Positions 27,914 to 36,394 of a DNA stretch of 64,000 bases are shown one piece after another. Positions within the stretch are counted from its first letter, which is position 1. Each line of letters starts with the position of its first letter. This stretch comes from Dehalobacter restrictus DSM 9455 (lineage in GTDB: Bacteria; Bacillota; Desulfitobacteriia; Desulfitobacteriales; Syntrophobotulaceae). The position numbers were made by a program, and so were the translations under genes. The stretch lies in contig NZ_CP007033.1 in NCBI RefSeq assembly GCF_000512895.1, forward strand, positions 2,095,001 to 2,159,000, given 5' to 3'. The notes beneath the pieces were generated by a model that was not told where the DNA came from, made no database searches, and worked only from the letters and a program-made list of their open reading frames with translations.

Positions 27914-28047
27914 GGGGGTGCCTCCGTTTCTTGGTGTGGAAAAGATTTGTCAGATTCTTCGTTAAGAAATATATAGTCATGGCGTTTTCCGCAGCGCTTA
28001 CAGACACAACTATCCCATTGATGACCAAACAAACATTTTAACGACAT
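27910..28047 (-). CDS. Small zinc-ribbon protein (45 residues)
   Basis: A short gene between the HEAT-like and Cys-rich genes. It starts MSLKCLFGHQWDSCVCKRCG and ends in an acidic, Pro-rich tail with TGA overlapping the next ATG by four bases. CxxGHxWxxCxCxxCGxxxH is a compact zinc-ribbon motif; the same motif occurs in the membrane zinc-ribbon protein at 33349-33702 and, from memory, in other bacterial HEAT-repeat proteins. Overlap, motif and operon position support it as a real gene. Confidence 0.7.
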   Translation of the reverse strand: MSLKCLFGHQWDSCVCKRCGKRHDYIFLNEESDKSFPHQETEAPP

Positions 28048-28077
28048 ACCAACACCTCTTTCTCCCGGACGTGTGTT

Positions 28078-29016
28078 TTATTCATCAGCAGCTTCAAACC
28101 CAAGCGGCACATAGTATTCCGCTGCGACGTTTTTATCGGTGTGCGAATCATCCTCGTACGCAACCTGATAGGAAGACCACTCGAAATAACAAGCTCCGTA
28201 TGACGTTTCATCGATGTGCCGGGCTTCTGTTTTGGCATTATGTTTTTTGATGTAGGCGCGCCACGCGCCGCTGCAGTACATCGCCTGAATATAGTGTGCT
28301 GCCTGGAGATTTTGCTTTTCTTTGACCAGATAGAACAGCATTTCAATAATATGGTTGTATTCGCCCTCCCACTGCTGCTTTTGGTTTTGATAATCATCTT
28401 CCGCCTGATTGACGATTGCTCTGAAGGTGTCGTCCCTATAAAAATCCCACAACAAGCCGGAGATTTTCGATAGTTCTCCCCAATACCGCAGATCCATTAG
28501 CGCGTCAATTGTCTCTCGGCTGCAATACGTTTTCCATCTGTCAGGCTCGATTGTTTTAAGCATTTGCAGGACGGCCGGCATATTCTTTTCATTGGAGTTC
28601 CTGGCCTTTTTAGTAAGCACCGCCCGTAAACCAGCAGGATCCACAGTATCACGCAGCTTACTGAACGCTGTTGCTGAAAAATGGATGTTCGCGTTTAAGG
28701 CAATATTGAAGAGTAACTCTGGTTTTGTGATGCGGGGCAGCAGACTGCTGTCCCCATTGACAAGGGCTAACTTTGCCAGCAGGCTTTCGTCGGTTATCTT
28801 GGTGATAGCTTTATGACGTTCTTCATGTAAACGCGTATGCAGCGCCACCTCCATTAACTTGCTTTCGTCGGAAAGCCTTTCGATGGCCGCCAAGCGGGCA
28901 CTGCCATACGCTTCCAGTGCCGCCTGCTGCAAAAGTTCCTGATCATCCATTTTACCGATGGCGGCAATCGCTTTTTTCTCGTTTTTGCTTCTCCATGCAG
29001 GTCCGAAGAAATTCAT
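28078..29016 (-). CDS. HEAT/LRV-like repeat protein
   Basis: A protein of about 312 residues. The N-terminus (MNFFGPAWRSKNEKKAIAAIGKMDDQELLQQAALEAYGS) and the next segments follow a repeating pattern of [A-x-x-K-(I/L)-x-D-x-x-L-L-x-x-(I/A)-A], as in HEAT or leucine-rich-variant repeats. The C-terminal 130 residues are different and Tyr/Trp rich (YIQAMYCSGAWRAYIKKHN, ACYFEWSSYQVAYEDD). Three proteins of this operon share the repeat pattern. Likely a scaffold or substrate-recognition factor for the adjacent radical SAM protein. Confidence 0.7.
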   Translation of the reverse strand: MNFFGPAWRSKNEKKAIAAIGKMDDQELLQQAALEAYGSARLAAIERLSDESKLMEVALHTRLHEERHKAITKITDESLLAKLALVNGDSSLLPRITKPELLFNIALNANIHFSATAFSKLRDTVDPAGLRAVLTKKARNSNEKNMPAVLQMLKTIEPDRWKTYCSRETIDALMDLRYWGELSKISGLLWDFYRDDTFRAIVNQAEDDYQNQKQQWEGEYNHIIEMLFYLVKEKQNLQAAHYIQAMYCSGAWRAYIKKHNAKTEARHIDETSYGACYFEWSSYQVAYEDDSHTDKNVAAEYYVPLGFEAADE

Positions 29017-29056
29017 ACTCCCACCCACCTCTCATCACCTTACATTGCAACCTCTT

Positions 29057-31243
29057 TTACAGTCTTTCTGCCAGCTGCAGAAGCATCGCTTTTCTTGCCG
29101 AGCAGTCAAATTCGCCGCTGTCGGGGTTTTTCTTATCCTTGACCCACGCTTTGCACATCCCACCGCAGAGGTAACGCACCCGGCATCCTTGGCACTTTTC
29201 ATTGGTATCCACATGGTGGCGGGAGAGATCTTTAAACGCTTCATTTTGTAAAATGCTCTCCAGTCCGTCCCGGATGTTCCCCAGCCGCTTATCCGTACCG
29301 CACCAGGCATAGCATGGATAGGCGCCGCCATCCGGCTCAATATAAAGATTTTGCCCCAGCCCGCAGGTATACCGGGCGGCGAAGGCACTGGTAATATCGC
29401 TCTCTTCCCCACAGAGAAAATCCTCTTCGCTTGGCGTATTTAGCGTATTTGATGTACTCGGTGATCTTAGTGTGCTCTCCGATCGGCCCAAGGGCAAAAC
29501 CGGACGCAGGCGGACTTTTTCTATCCCCAGCTGCCTGGCCAGCGCATAAACGGCCGCTCCTTCCGGGCCGTCCCGCTGACTCTTCGCCAGGGTGGCGCAG
29601 AGCCCGACTTTTTTGATGCAGCCCAGTTCTTTAAGGAGCTGCAGATTCGAAACGGCTTTTTCGTAGGAACCTTGGCCGCGCCTGGCGTCGTGAGAAGTCT
29701 TATCGCCGTCAATGCTGACAATGATCTCCGAAAACACCTCGCCCAGAACCGCCAGGCGATCCTTCCCGATATCAAGGCCAAGAGAAGTGCGCAGGCTGAG
29801 GCGCATTCCTTTAAGATTAATATCGCGGAGCCAGGCCAGCACGTTATCGATATCACTGTGAATCAGCGGTTCGCCGCCGGTAATGACGACAGCGTGGAAG
29901 CCGTTTTGCCGGGCAGCCTGTACGGCAGACCAAATATCCTGAGCCCTCATCTCCGGCATTTCCCGTTCGCCGCCGCGGGCGTAACAATGGTCACAGCGCA
30001 GCGGGCAAGCGAAGGTAATATGTAAATACAGCTTATTCAGGCGGTCTTGCCGGATATAATCGGGCGCCCACTTTTGACCCCATTTCAGTGCCCATTTGCG
30101 TTTATAGCGGTTTACCTCCTGGTCGAACGGATGCGGAAGATCGCCTGCCATAGCAAGCATTGGCGCCTCCTTTTCTGAAAGCCGCTTGGTCATGACACCG
30201 CCCATCTCCAGAGCCATCCCCTGTGAGATAGTATCATAGACCGCTTGATAGGCCCCGCAGTATGGATCTTTTTCGCTGCCCTTCGCCAGCATATTGTAAA
30301 GGCAGCCGCCATGGCAATACGCCGTATGCGGACAAGTGCCGCAGGTGGTCTCGGCATTTTGTTGCTTTTCAGCCAAACGCCGGAAAGCGGCGCTGTTTAC
30401 GATATTGGTCTCTGACGGGAGCTCACGGACATTCCCAAGCGAATATTCCTCTTTCCCGCAAAACCGTTGGCAGGAATAGATCCCGCCGTCCGGGGCGATA
30501 GCGGCAAACTTGCCGAGGCAGTTAAAGAACGTGCACACGCTGCCTTTCCTGTCAAAGCAGCCCTTAACCATGGAATCGATTGTTCCGACCCTGTTGCCGG
30601 ATGTCCTTTCCCTGTATACAGCTAAGGTATCAAGCAATACCTTGTCCATATCATCCACAGAAGCGCTCAGTTCGCTTGGGAGAGCGTTCATCGGCTGCAC
30701 TGCGCCATGTATCGCGTAGGGGATATGTTCATACGCAAAAAATTCAAAAACTTCCTTGGCTCTGTCAGCAAAGGCGGGCGTGAAAGTGCAGATGCAGTGG
30801 GTATTGATGCCGTTTTCACGCAAACGCCGAATCCCCGCCATCGTTTTTTGAAAATATTCCCTGCCGCGCTGGACATCGCACATCTCTTCGAATCCGTCCA
30901 GGCTTGTGCCGATACGGATATCGTATTTCCGGATCAGAGCGATCATCTCGTCGGTGAGCGCCCAAAGATTGCTCTGCAGGGAGAGCCGCAGTCTTAAACC
31001 AAACCGCTCGCGCAGCATCGGCAAAATGTACTCGTAATAGCCTTTTTCTGCCAACAGCGGTTCACCGCCGTGAAACGTAAGATTTATGCTGCCATCTTTG
31101 GGAGCAATGTTATCTATAAAGTCTATGGCCTCTCTGACGCACAGCATCGTTTCGCCCCGGTTTGGCCCGAAGCAATAACGGCAGGATGCCTGACATTCCA
31201 TCGTTGGCAGGAGCATGAAGTTTCGCGGTCTGAATTCAAACAT
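29057..31243 (-). CDS. Tandem radical SAM-SPASM protein (two complete units in one chain)
   Basis: A 728-residue protein with two AdoMet radical domains. Unit 1: CQASCRYC (CxxxCxxC, near residue 17) and the SAM-binding FHGGEPLL, then a SPASM-like cysteine-rich region ending CPHTAYCHGGCLYN. Unit 2 begins near residue 415: CPLRCDHC, TGGEPL, and a SPASM region with CGLGQNLYIEPDGGAYPC and CRVRYLCGGMC. Each SPASM should bind auxiliary 4Fe-4S clusters, so the chain could hold up to six. SPASM enzymes modify peptides or proteins. The start ATG overlaps the upstream stop (TGATG). No precursor peptide is obvious nearby, so a protein substrate is possible. Confidence 0.88.
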   Translation of the reverse strand: MFEFRPRNFMLLPTMECQASCRYCFGPNRGETMLCVREAIDFIDNIAPKDGSINLTFHGGEPLLAEKGYYEYILPMLRERFGLRLRLSLQSNLWALTDEMIALIRKYDIRIGTSLDGFEEMCDVQRGREYFQKTMAGIRRLRENGINTHCICTFTPAFADRAKEVFEFFAYEHIPYAIHGAVQPMNALPSELSASVDDMDKVLLDTLAVYRERTSGNRVGTIDSMVKGCFDRKGSVCTFFNCLGKFAAIAPDGGIYSCQRFCGKEEYSLGNVRELPSETNIVNSAAFRRLAEKQQNAETTCGTCPHTAYCHGGCLYNMLAKGSEKDPYCGAYQAVYDTISQGMALEMGGVMTKRLSEKEAPMLAMAGDLPHPFDQEVNRYKRKWALKWGQKWAPDYIRQDRLNKLYLHITFACPLRCDHCYARGGEREMPEMRAQDIWSAVQAARQNGFHAVVITGGEPLIHSDIDNVLAWLRDINLKGMRLSLRTSLGLDIGKDRLAVLGEVFSEIIVSIDGDKTSHDARRGQGSYEKAVSNLQLLKELGCIKKVGLCATLAKSQRDGPEGAAVYALARQLGIEKVRLRPVLPLGRSESTLRSPSTSNTLNTPSEEDFLCGEESDITSAFAARYTCGLGQNLYIEPDGGAYPCYAWCGTDKRLGNIRDGLESILQNEAFKDLSRHHVDTNEKCQGCRVRYLCGGMCKAWVKDKKNPDSGEFDCSARKAMLLQLAERL

Positions 31244-32547
31244 CACAATCCCCTTCTTTCAAATCGGCGATCGAAAAGCCATACTTCCGGCAAATCCACA
31301 TGCAGCCCGGGGTCATTTTTATCGCTTTTCATTCGCGGCCGAAACGGCTCTGTTTCATACTTCTTTAAGACATCATGAAATAATCCCGCCTGATAGATTT
31401 CCCGCAGAATAGCCATATCTCCCTTTGCTGGAAACAAATGGTCTTTATTTCTGGCGATTAGGGTTTCCACGAGTTCCATTGTCAAATACTCCTGCCAGTT
31501 TTCGCAGATTGTGCGAAGCCGGTCAAACGCCGTTTGGGGAAGAATATCTTTTTCCATCAGTGTAACAAGCGTTGCTGCATCACGCAGTTTTTGAATCGCC
31601 AGATAGTCGCCTCTGCCGCCGTTTAAAGCGACCTTTGCCAGACAAGCCTGATCGTACAGTCCCTCCATGGCGCTAAGTTCTATCAGAAAATCATTCGTTC
31701 GCATGACGATATCCGCTAGCAGCTCCTGCTCAGTAATCTCTTTAAGGGCGGCTTTCCTGATCCTCTCGTGTTGCGCGTTTAAGACCACATCGCAGATTCG
31801 TTTTTGATCTGTCATTCCTCCCAAGGCCAATAAACAGTCGTATTCAGTCGTCTCGCTCACCGCTATCTCTGCCAGGCGTGCATCATCCTGCAGCCGGAGC
31901 AGGGCGTATAATTGTTCATCGGAGTTGCCGTTTTGGGCATAGTGCCGGAATACGCTCTTATCCTTAATCCTATCGCGCAGGTGTTTGTACTGAAGAAGTC
32001 CGCTGTTCTCCATCACCGCATCACGCAGCTTTTCATCGTCCGTCAATTTTGCAGCGGCACTTTCCCTGTCTCCTGCCGCTTTGCCCGCTGCAATCCGATA
32101 CAAAAGCTCCTGATCGGTCAGCCGTTTCATCGCCTCGATACGTACCGAGTGGAAATCGCTGCCGGTCAATTCAAAGAGCCTGTCTTGATCGGCGGTTTTC
32201 ATCTCTTCCCAAATCTCGTCTTCTTCAATATAGCGTACGGTAAATTTGTTGGGCGGAAAGTCCTGATGATCCTGGACGTCGCCGAAGCTTACGTCTTCAT
32301 GCTCCCAAAGCCCGCATCCTTCATAAGTACTGACCTTCTCCCGGAAACGCCTGGACCTGTATATCCGCAGCAGCGTGTCGCGTGCTTCTTTGCTGTAAAG
32401 GCCGGAAAACGCCAGCCTGGCCAGCTCATCAATACGCTCATCCGTAGGAAAATTGAAAGCCTGCTCAAAATATTCCGTGTCATATTTCTTCGCTTCTTCC
32501 GCAAAATGCGCCCGTCTGAGAAAGTCTGCGCTTCTGTCTGTCATCAT
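31243..32547 (-). CDS. HEAT/LRV-like repeat protein (434 residues)
   Basis: A long helical repeat protein. Recurrent units read like VRIEAMKRLTDQELLYRIAAG, AAAKLTDDEKLRDAVME, IRKAALKEITEQELLADIV and EGLYDQACLAKVALNG, that is, a repeated A-x-x-x-(L/I)-T-(D/E)-x-x-L-(L)-x-x-I-A core. This is the leucine-rich-variant/HEAT pattern that makes extended solenoids for protein binding. No enzymatic motif. It is translationally coupled to the tandem radical SAM gene, so the two products probably act together. Confidence 0.72.
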   Translation of the reverse strand: MMTDRSADFLRRAHFAEEAKKYDTEYFEQAFNFPTDERIDELARLAFSGLYSKEARDTLLRIYRSRRFREKVSTYEGCGLWEHEDVSFGDVQDHQDFPPNKFTVRYIEEDEIWEEMKTADQDRLFELTGSDFHSVRIEAMKRLTDQELLYRIAAGKAAGDRESAAAKLTDDEKLRDAVMENSGLLQYKHLRDRIKDKSVFRHYAQNGNSDEQLYALLRLQDDARLAEIAVSETTEYDCLLALGGMTDQKRICDVVLNAQHERIRKAALKEITEQELLADIVMRTNDFLIELSAMEGLYDQACLAKVALNGGRGDYLAIQKLRDAATLVTLMEKDILPQTAFDRLRTICENWQEYLTMELVETLIARNKDHLFPAKGDMAILREIYQAGLFHDVLKKYETEPFRPRMKSDKNDPGLHVDLPEVWLFDRRFERRGL

Positions 32548-32563
32548 GTTCCCCTCCCCATTA

Positions 32564-32998
32564 CTATCTGTTATAAGGAGCTAGCCTAAAGTCGGTAGAA
32601 TCACCATCCAAAATTTCTTTTTTCTCATTTTTATATATATGCTGGCAATATTTGCACTTTTGCTGATAATACTGTGTCGTCATCGGGACATAATAGTCGT
32701 TGCCGATATTATTGGAAAGAATCAATCTTTCTCCGGTCTCCGACCATGTTTTACTTTCAATTACCTGGCTTTGTCCGCAGAGCGGACATGAATCACCGTC
32801 AATAAGCTCTTTCCCACCGTTTAGTTTTATCACAGCTGCTTCACGCGCCTGTCGGCATTCACCTTTCATTGCCGCTTGAACAAGCGTTGCCTGGTCGGTC
32901 AGCTTTTCAACGGCTTTCAATGCTTTGTATTCATTCTTGCTCAGCCAGTCCTTATTTTCGTTTTTTCTCATCCATATCTGTTTAAATATTCCCATCAT
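32564..32998 (-). CDS. Short repeat protein with C-terminal zinc ribbon
   Basis: A 144-residue protein. The N-terminal 60 residues contain one HEAT/LRV unit (KNEYKALKAVEKLTDQATLVQAAM, then AREAAVIKL) closely like the start of the protein at 28078-29016. The C-terminal half has CPLCGQ and CKYCQH, a four-cysteine zinc ribbon. It combines the two motif types that recur across this operon. GGAAGGGG precedes the start. Confidence 0.68.
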   Translation of the reverse strand: MMGIFKQIWMRKNENKDWLSKNEYKALKAVEKLTDQATLVQAAMKGECRQAREAAVIKLNGGKELIDGDSCPLCGQSQVIESKTWSETGERLILSNNIGNDYYVPMTTQYYQQKCKYCQHIYKNEKKEILDGDSTDFRLAPYNR

Positions 32999-33035
32999 GT
33001 TTCCCCTTCCTCCTTCGTTTCAGGATATTCCATAC

Positions 33036-33266
33036 TTATTTATCTGTCAGTATTTCATAGGATCTTGGCAGTCTCTCTTTGCTGTCGGAATCAATCCGCA
33101 GTAATGAAGCAGCGGGAATCACCACCTCTTCTTCCGCCTGTCTTTCCAGCACCAGCAGCTTCTGCCGCAGCTCCTCTGCTTCGGCTCCCCGGCTGTCGGC
33201 ATAGTTTGCTAATGCTCCCAAAGCGATAACTATGATTACTGTCATCCCCAGCACAAGTCTTTTCAT
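33036..33266 (-). CDS. Small membrane-anchored coiled-coil protein
   Basis: A 76-residue protein: an N-terminal hydrophobic anchor (LVLGMTVIIVIALGALA) followed by a charged coiled-coil segment AEAEELRQKLLVLERQAEEE and a polar tail. It has an upstream GAGGA ribosome site. No family recognised. Confidence 0.55.
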   Translation of the reverse strand: MKRLVLGMTVIIVIALGALANYADSRGAEAEELRQKLLVLERQAEEEVVIPAASLLRIDSDSKERLPRSYEILTDK

Positions 33267-33348
33267 GCCTTCATCCTCTTTCAGGCCTTTATTTTTTCTT
33301 CGAGTAGTTATGGCTCTATTTATTGTCGCTTGACGTCATCTGTTTCGT

Positions 33349-33702
33349 TTAGTTTTCGCCAATCTCTTTGTCTGGGTTACACTTGCGGCAGCGCATATGG
33401 TACTGCTGCGTTTCTATCATGCCACCAACGCCGCAAAATTCACAGTCCAGCAGCTCATTCCCCCCGCAATGCGGACAAACCTCCTCTACCCACACGTAAT
33501 AGCTCTCCCAGTCATGATTCTCAAAGCCGCATATGGTGCACCTGCACTCGGTTTCATCCCAGGCGTGGACGCATTCTTTTTGCCTGCGAAGCCGCTTTCT
33601 TTCCTTGGAAAAATCACCGATCTTCTCGACAAAAAGTGTTATTTGTGAAATTACCACAATCAGTACTAAAAATCCTGCTGTTCCGATCAAAACGTATTTC
33701 AA
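33349..33702 (-). CDS. Membrane-anchored zinc-ribbon protein
   Basis: A 117-residue protein. A hydrophobic N-terminus (YVLIGTAGFLVLIVVISQITLFV) anchors it. The soluble part carries the HxW zinc motif CVHAWDETECRCTICG with a following HDW, then CPHCGG, CEFCG and CRKC, at least two zinc sites. The first motif is the same type as in the 45-residue protein at 27910-28047. It starts with TTG preceded by GAGGTG. It is the first gene below promoter module copy 2. Confidence 0.68.
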   Translation of the reverse strand: MKYVLIGTAGFLVLIVVISQITLFVEKIGDFSKERKRLRRQKECVHAWDETECRCTICGFENHDWESYYVWVEEVCPHCGGNELLDCEFCGVGGMIETQQYHMRCRKCNPDKEIGEN

Positions 33703-33771
33703 GATCTATCACCTCACATACGCCTCGTAATATTACGCTATGCTCTCCTATTTGCTCTCGTTCTTGACACA

Positions 33772-33833
33772 TTGTCATTGACAAGTAAATCATAACAAAC
33801 AAAAAAAATAAAAAGGTGTGCAACCTGCACACC
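33772..33833 (-). promoter_or_regulatory. Shared promoter-operator module, copy 2
   Basis: On the minus strand: GGTGTGCAG-N3-GCACACC (33815-33833), ACCTTT and TATGAT (33789-33794) with a 17-base gap, then 4 bases and TTGTCAATGACA (33773-33784; TTGTCATTGACAA on plus at 33772). Distances between all elements equal those in copy 1 at 24651-24711. It would drive the large central operon 33702 to 24776. Confidence 0.7.
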
Positions 33834-33836
33834 TTT
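33805..33836 (-). terminator. Terminator of the kinase gene
   Basis: Stem AAAGGTGTGCA / TGCACACCTTT with a 3-base loop, followed on the minus strand by TTATTTTTTTTG. It lies about 30 bases past the kinase stop and overlaps the GGTGTGC operator. Confidence 0.8.
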
Positions 33837-33861
33837 GATAAGTTTTTACGCTTAATCTGCT

Positions 33862-35622
33862 TTATTCATAGATGATCTCGAATAGTGCTTTTGGCGCAAT
33901 GGCTTCCGCTGCCTTTTTCATGGAAGTATCCACTACTACCTGCTGTAAACCAGGAAGCGACAAGAGCGGCGAAAGGTCACGGACCCTCGTTCCGGAGACG
34001 TTCAAATAGACCAGACTCTCATGAGCTTCAATACCGGTGAGGTCAGTCAGCTTCGTCTCATTGAGATATAGTTCCTCTAATCCTTCCACTCCGGCCAGAA
34101 AAGTCAGCGAATCAAAGTCCGTTTTCATAATTTTGAGTGTCCTTATCGTTTTTCCCTTCAGATACTTATACGAATCCGTATCATTGGAAATATCCAGAAA
34201 GTCAAATTTTGTACGTCCGGCCAGTACCGCAGGATCGTAATGGTCTGCATCATTGAGGTCAAGCAGTTCCAAGCCTTTCAGGTTGATGACCGGGGAAATG
34301 TCGGCCACCATTGTTCCGTTTAAGCCAATTGATTTTAGCTTTTCAAGCCCCGCTAACGATGAGATATCCGAAACCGGATTATGTCTCAGTTCAATTCTTT
34401 CCAGTGACGCGAGCCCTGCAACCGGCGAAATATCACTGATATTTTGTGCCGAAAGGCAAAGTTCCCGCAGATTGGGAAGAAAGGCTAAATCAGAGAGCGA
34501 TTCAATTGTCCCGTTGTTCTGATTCCAACCCTGCTGCAACCGCTCAAATTCCGTGACATCTGCGGTACTCTTATCCGCAAATATGTATAACTCGGTGACA
34601 GATTCAAGGTCGGCGGACGTCAGCGTGTCTCCAGCGCTTTTTCCAAGTTCAGTGCGGACAGCCTGTTCAATGAGAGGTTCGGCAAATTGTACAGAACCAG
34701 CAGTGGGTATTACTTTCGCGGGAGCATAGGCTTCATTTGATGCAAGAAATGACGGCTTGGTAATCCATCCCTGCCAGAAACCGATTCCGATAGTCAATAC
34801 GAGCAGCCCCGCAATAAGACCTGCCGTTCTTCGCCATTTGCTTACGTTTTTATGTAAGAGCGCGCGTTTGAGCGTTTGGGCGTCACGGTAACGATACTCC
34901 GGAGAAAAGGCCGTACATTTCTTGATAACCGCCCCCAGCCAACGGTTCTTAATGCTTACCTCGCCGGGCTTTGTTTCTCCGGTCAACATCCAGCACAAAA
35001 CCACGCCCAAAGAAAAAATATCGGCACGGCAATCCGTTTGGGCAAAGCCGTACTGCTCCGGCGGAGCAAACTCCATTGTGCCAAAAAACACGGTGTCCCT
35101 GCTTGCAGTTTCATCATAAACACGGGAAATGCCGAAATCGATGAGCTTGATTTTACCATGATCATCAACAACGATATTCTGCGGTTTGATATCCCTGTGG
35201 ATAATGGGCGGTGTTTGACCGTGCAGGTAGGAAAGAATATCGCAAAGCTGTGTCCCTATGGAGATAATCTGTGGTTCGGAAAGCGTGTTGCTTTTTAAAT
35301 ACTCGTTCAAAGGAACGCCTTCGGCATAGTCGCGTACGACACAAAGCATCGCCTCGTTTTGATACTCTCCCACAAATGCCGGAAGTCCATCATGACGGAG
35401 CGCCCTTAACAAATCGCTTTCATTTTTCCGGGAAAGAAGTGATTGATCCGTATAGCATTTTGCCACAAGGTAGACATCTGATTGACGATCTCTGACCAGC
35501 AATGTTTCACCCATTTGGTTATGCGCCAAGCACTCCATTTGTTCATACTTTTGCAGGAAGTCTTCGGGGAAGCGGCTGTCGTCAAAGCTTAGCAAAAAAC
35601 CGTCAACAGCCGACTTATTCAT
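33862..35622 (-). CDS. Transmembrane Ser/Thr protein kinase with leucine-rich repeats
   Basis: A 586-residue protein. Residues 25-260 are a Hanks-type kinase: Lys55 in VAKCY, HRDIKPQN (142-149), DFG (162-164), and APPEQYG as the activation/APE region. All catalytic residues are present. A transmembrane helix spans about 266-286. The extracytoplasmic part (about 370-586) consists of internalin/SDS22-like LRRs (LPNLRELCLSAQNISDISPVAGL, GLEKLKSIGLNGTMVADISPV). It should sense an external ligand or wall state and phosphorylate cytoplasmic targets, possibly the adjacent regulator. Its start overlaps the preceding gene's stop. Confidence 0.88.
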   Translation of the reverse strand: MNKSAVDGFLLSFDDSRFPEDFLQKYEQMECLAHNQMGETLLVRDRQSDVYLVAKCYTDQSLLSRKNESDLLRALRHDGLPAFVGEYQNEAMLCVVRDYAEGVPLNEYLKSNTLSEPQIISIGTQLCDILSYLHGQTPPIIHRDIKPQNIVVDDHGKIKLIDFGISRVYDETASRDTVFFGTMEFAPPEQYGFAQTDCRADIFSLGVVLCWMLTGETKPGEVSIKNRWLGAVIKKCTAFSPEYRYRDAQTLKRALLHKNVSKWRRTAGLIAGLLVLTIGIGFWQGWITKPSFLASNEAYAPAKVIPTAGSVQFAEPLIEQAVRTELGKSAGDTLTSADLESVTELYIFADKSTADVTEFERLQQGWNQNNGTIESLSDLAFLPNLRELCLSAQNISDISPVAGLASLERIELRHNPVSDISSLAGLEKLKSIGLNGTMVADISPVINLKGLELLDLNDADHYDPAVLAGRTKFDFLDISNDTDSYKYLKGKTIRTLKIMKTDFDSLTFLAGVEGLEELYLNETKLTDLTGIEAHESLVYLNVSGTRVRDLSPLLSLPGLQQVVVDTSMKKAAEAIAPKALFEIIYE

Positions 35623-36073
35623 CTTTTTTCTTTCTCCCTAGCAGTGTAATTCCGTGAACATGCAATGTTTCCTGGGTTTCCATATAAGTCATGTGATGTT
35701 CCAGACAATATATAATGGCGGCATCCCGGTCAATTTTGGGATACAGCGCATTACTCCGGGCAATGCGAAGCAATTTCTGGGTGTTTTCTGTGTCCATTTC
35801 AAAACCGATCGCCAGTTGAATTGCCTTTTCCCTCGACGGTTTTCTTGTGCCGTTAAAAAGCTGATGCCCGAAGGTGCGTTCAATACCGGCTTTGTTTATG
35901 ATACGTTCTTTGACCTCGCCTCTTTCCGCACACAAAGCAGTTATATATTCATGAAAAGTAGGAACATCGACCGATTTTAAATCTTCTTTAATAAATTTCT
36001 CCAGATTTGTGGCTTTAAACAGTCTGCGAAGCAGGGTAATTGTTCCGACCTCTTTTTGTTCTTCATCAGCCAT
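35615..36073 (-). CDS. HTH regulator paired with the kinase
   Basis: A 152-residue protein with a central XRE-like domain (INKAGIERTFGHQLFNGTRK, then PSREKAIQLAIGFEMD) and a helical C-terminus (ARSNALYPKIDRDAAIIYCLEH). From memory, this domain type recurs next to bacterial Ser/Thr kinases in Firmicutes. It overlaps the kinase start by eight bases, so the two are made together. A TATAAT-like -10 lies upstream near 36241-36246. It is a candidate for binding the shared operators. Confidence 0.72.
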   Translation of the reverse strand: MADEEQKEVGTITLLRRLFKATNLEKFIKEDLKSVDVPTFHEYITALCAERGEVKERIINKAGIERTFGHQLFNGTRKPSREKAIQLAIGFEMDTENTQKLLRIARSNALYPKIDRDAAIIYCLEHHMTYMETQETLHVHGITLLGRKKKDE

Positions 36074-36394
36074 CAGTTGTTCCTCCTTTTCCGGAGCGCA
36101 ACTCCCTCAATGCGCCCATCTCTGCAAAACTTTTGTACCCCGTGTTCACATATATTCCGTTATCTGCGACATTACGCACAGAAATATAACCTGTTAAAAA
36201 GACCTCAATCTGTTACGTCAAATACACTATCACAATTCCTATTATATACGGTTGTCAGTAAACTTTTTGCTGTTTTTTGAAAATTTGGGGATCTGGTTCA
36301 TAAAGACATGAAATCTTGGATCATAGCTTTTTCATAATCACCTAAAAGATTCATTATTATTTTCGTTTTTTCGACATAAGTACACAATTTTCCA

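Noticed and set aside
29057-31243. His-Xaa-Ser system (HxsB/HxsC paired radical SAM enzymes)
   Set aside because: Here both units are in one chain and no HxsA-like HxS-repeat peptide or HxsD gene is present.
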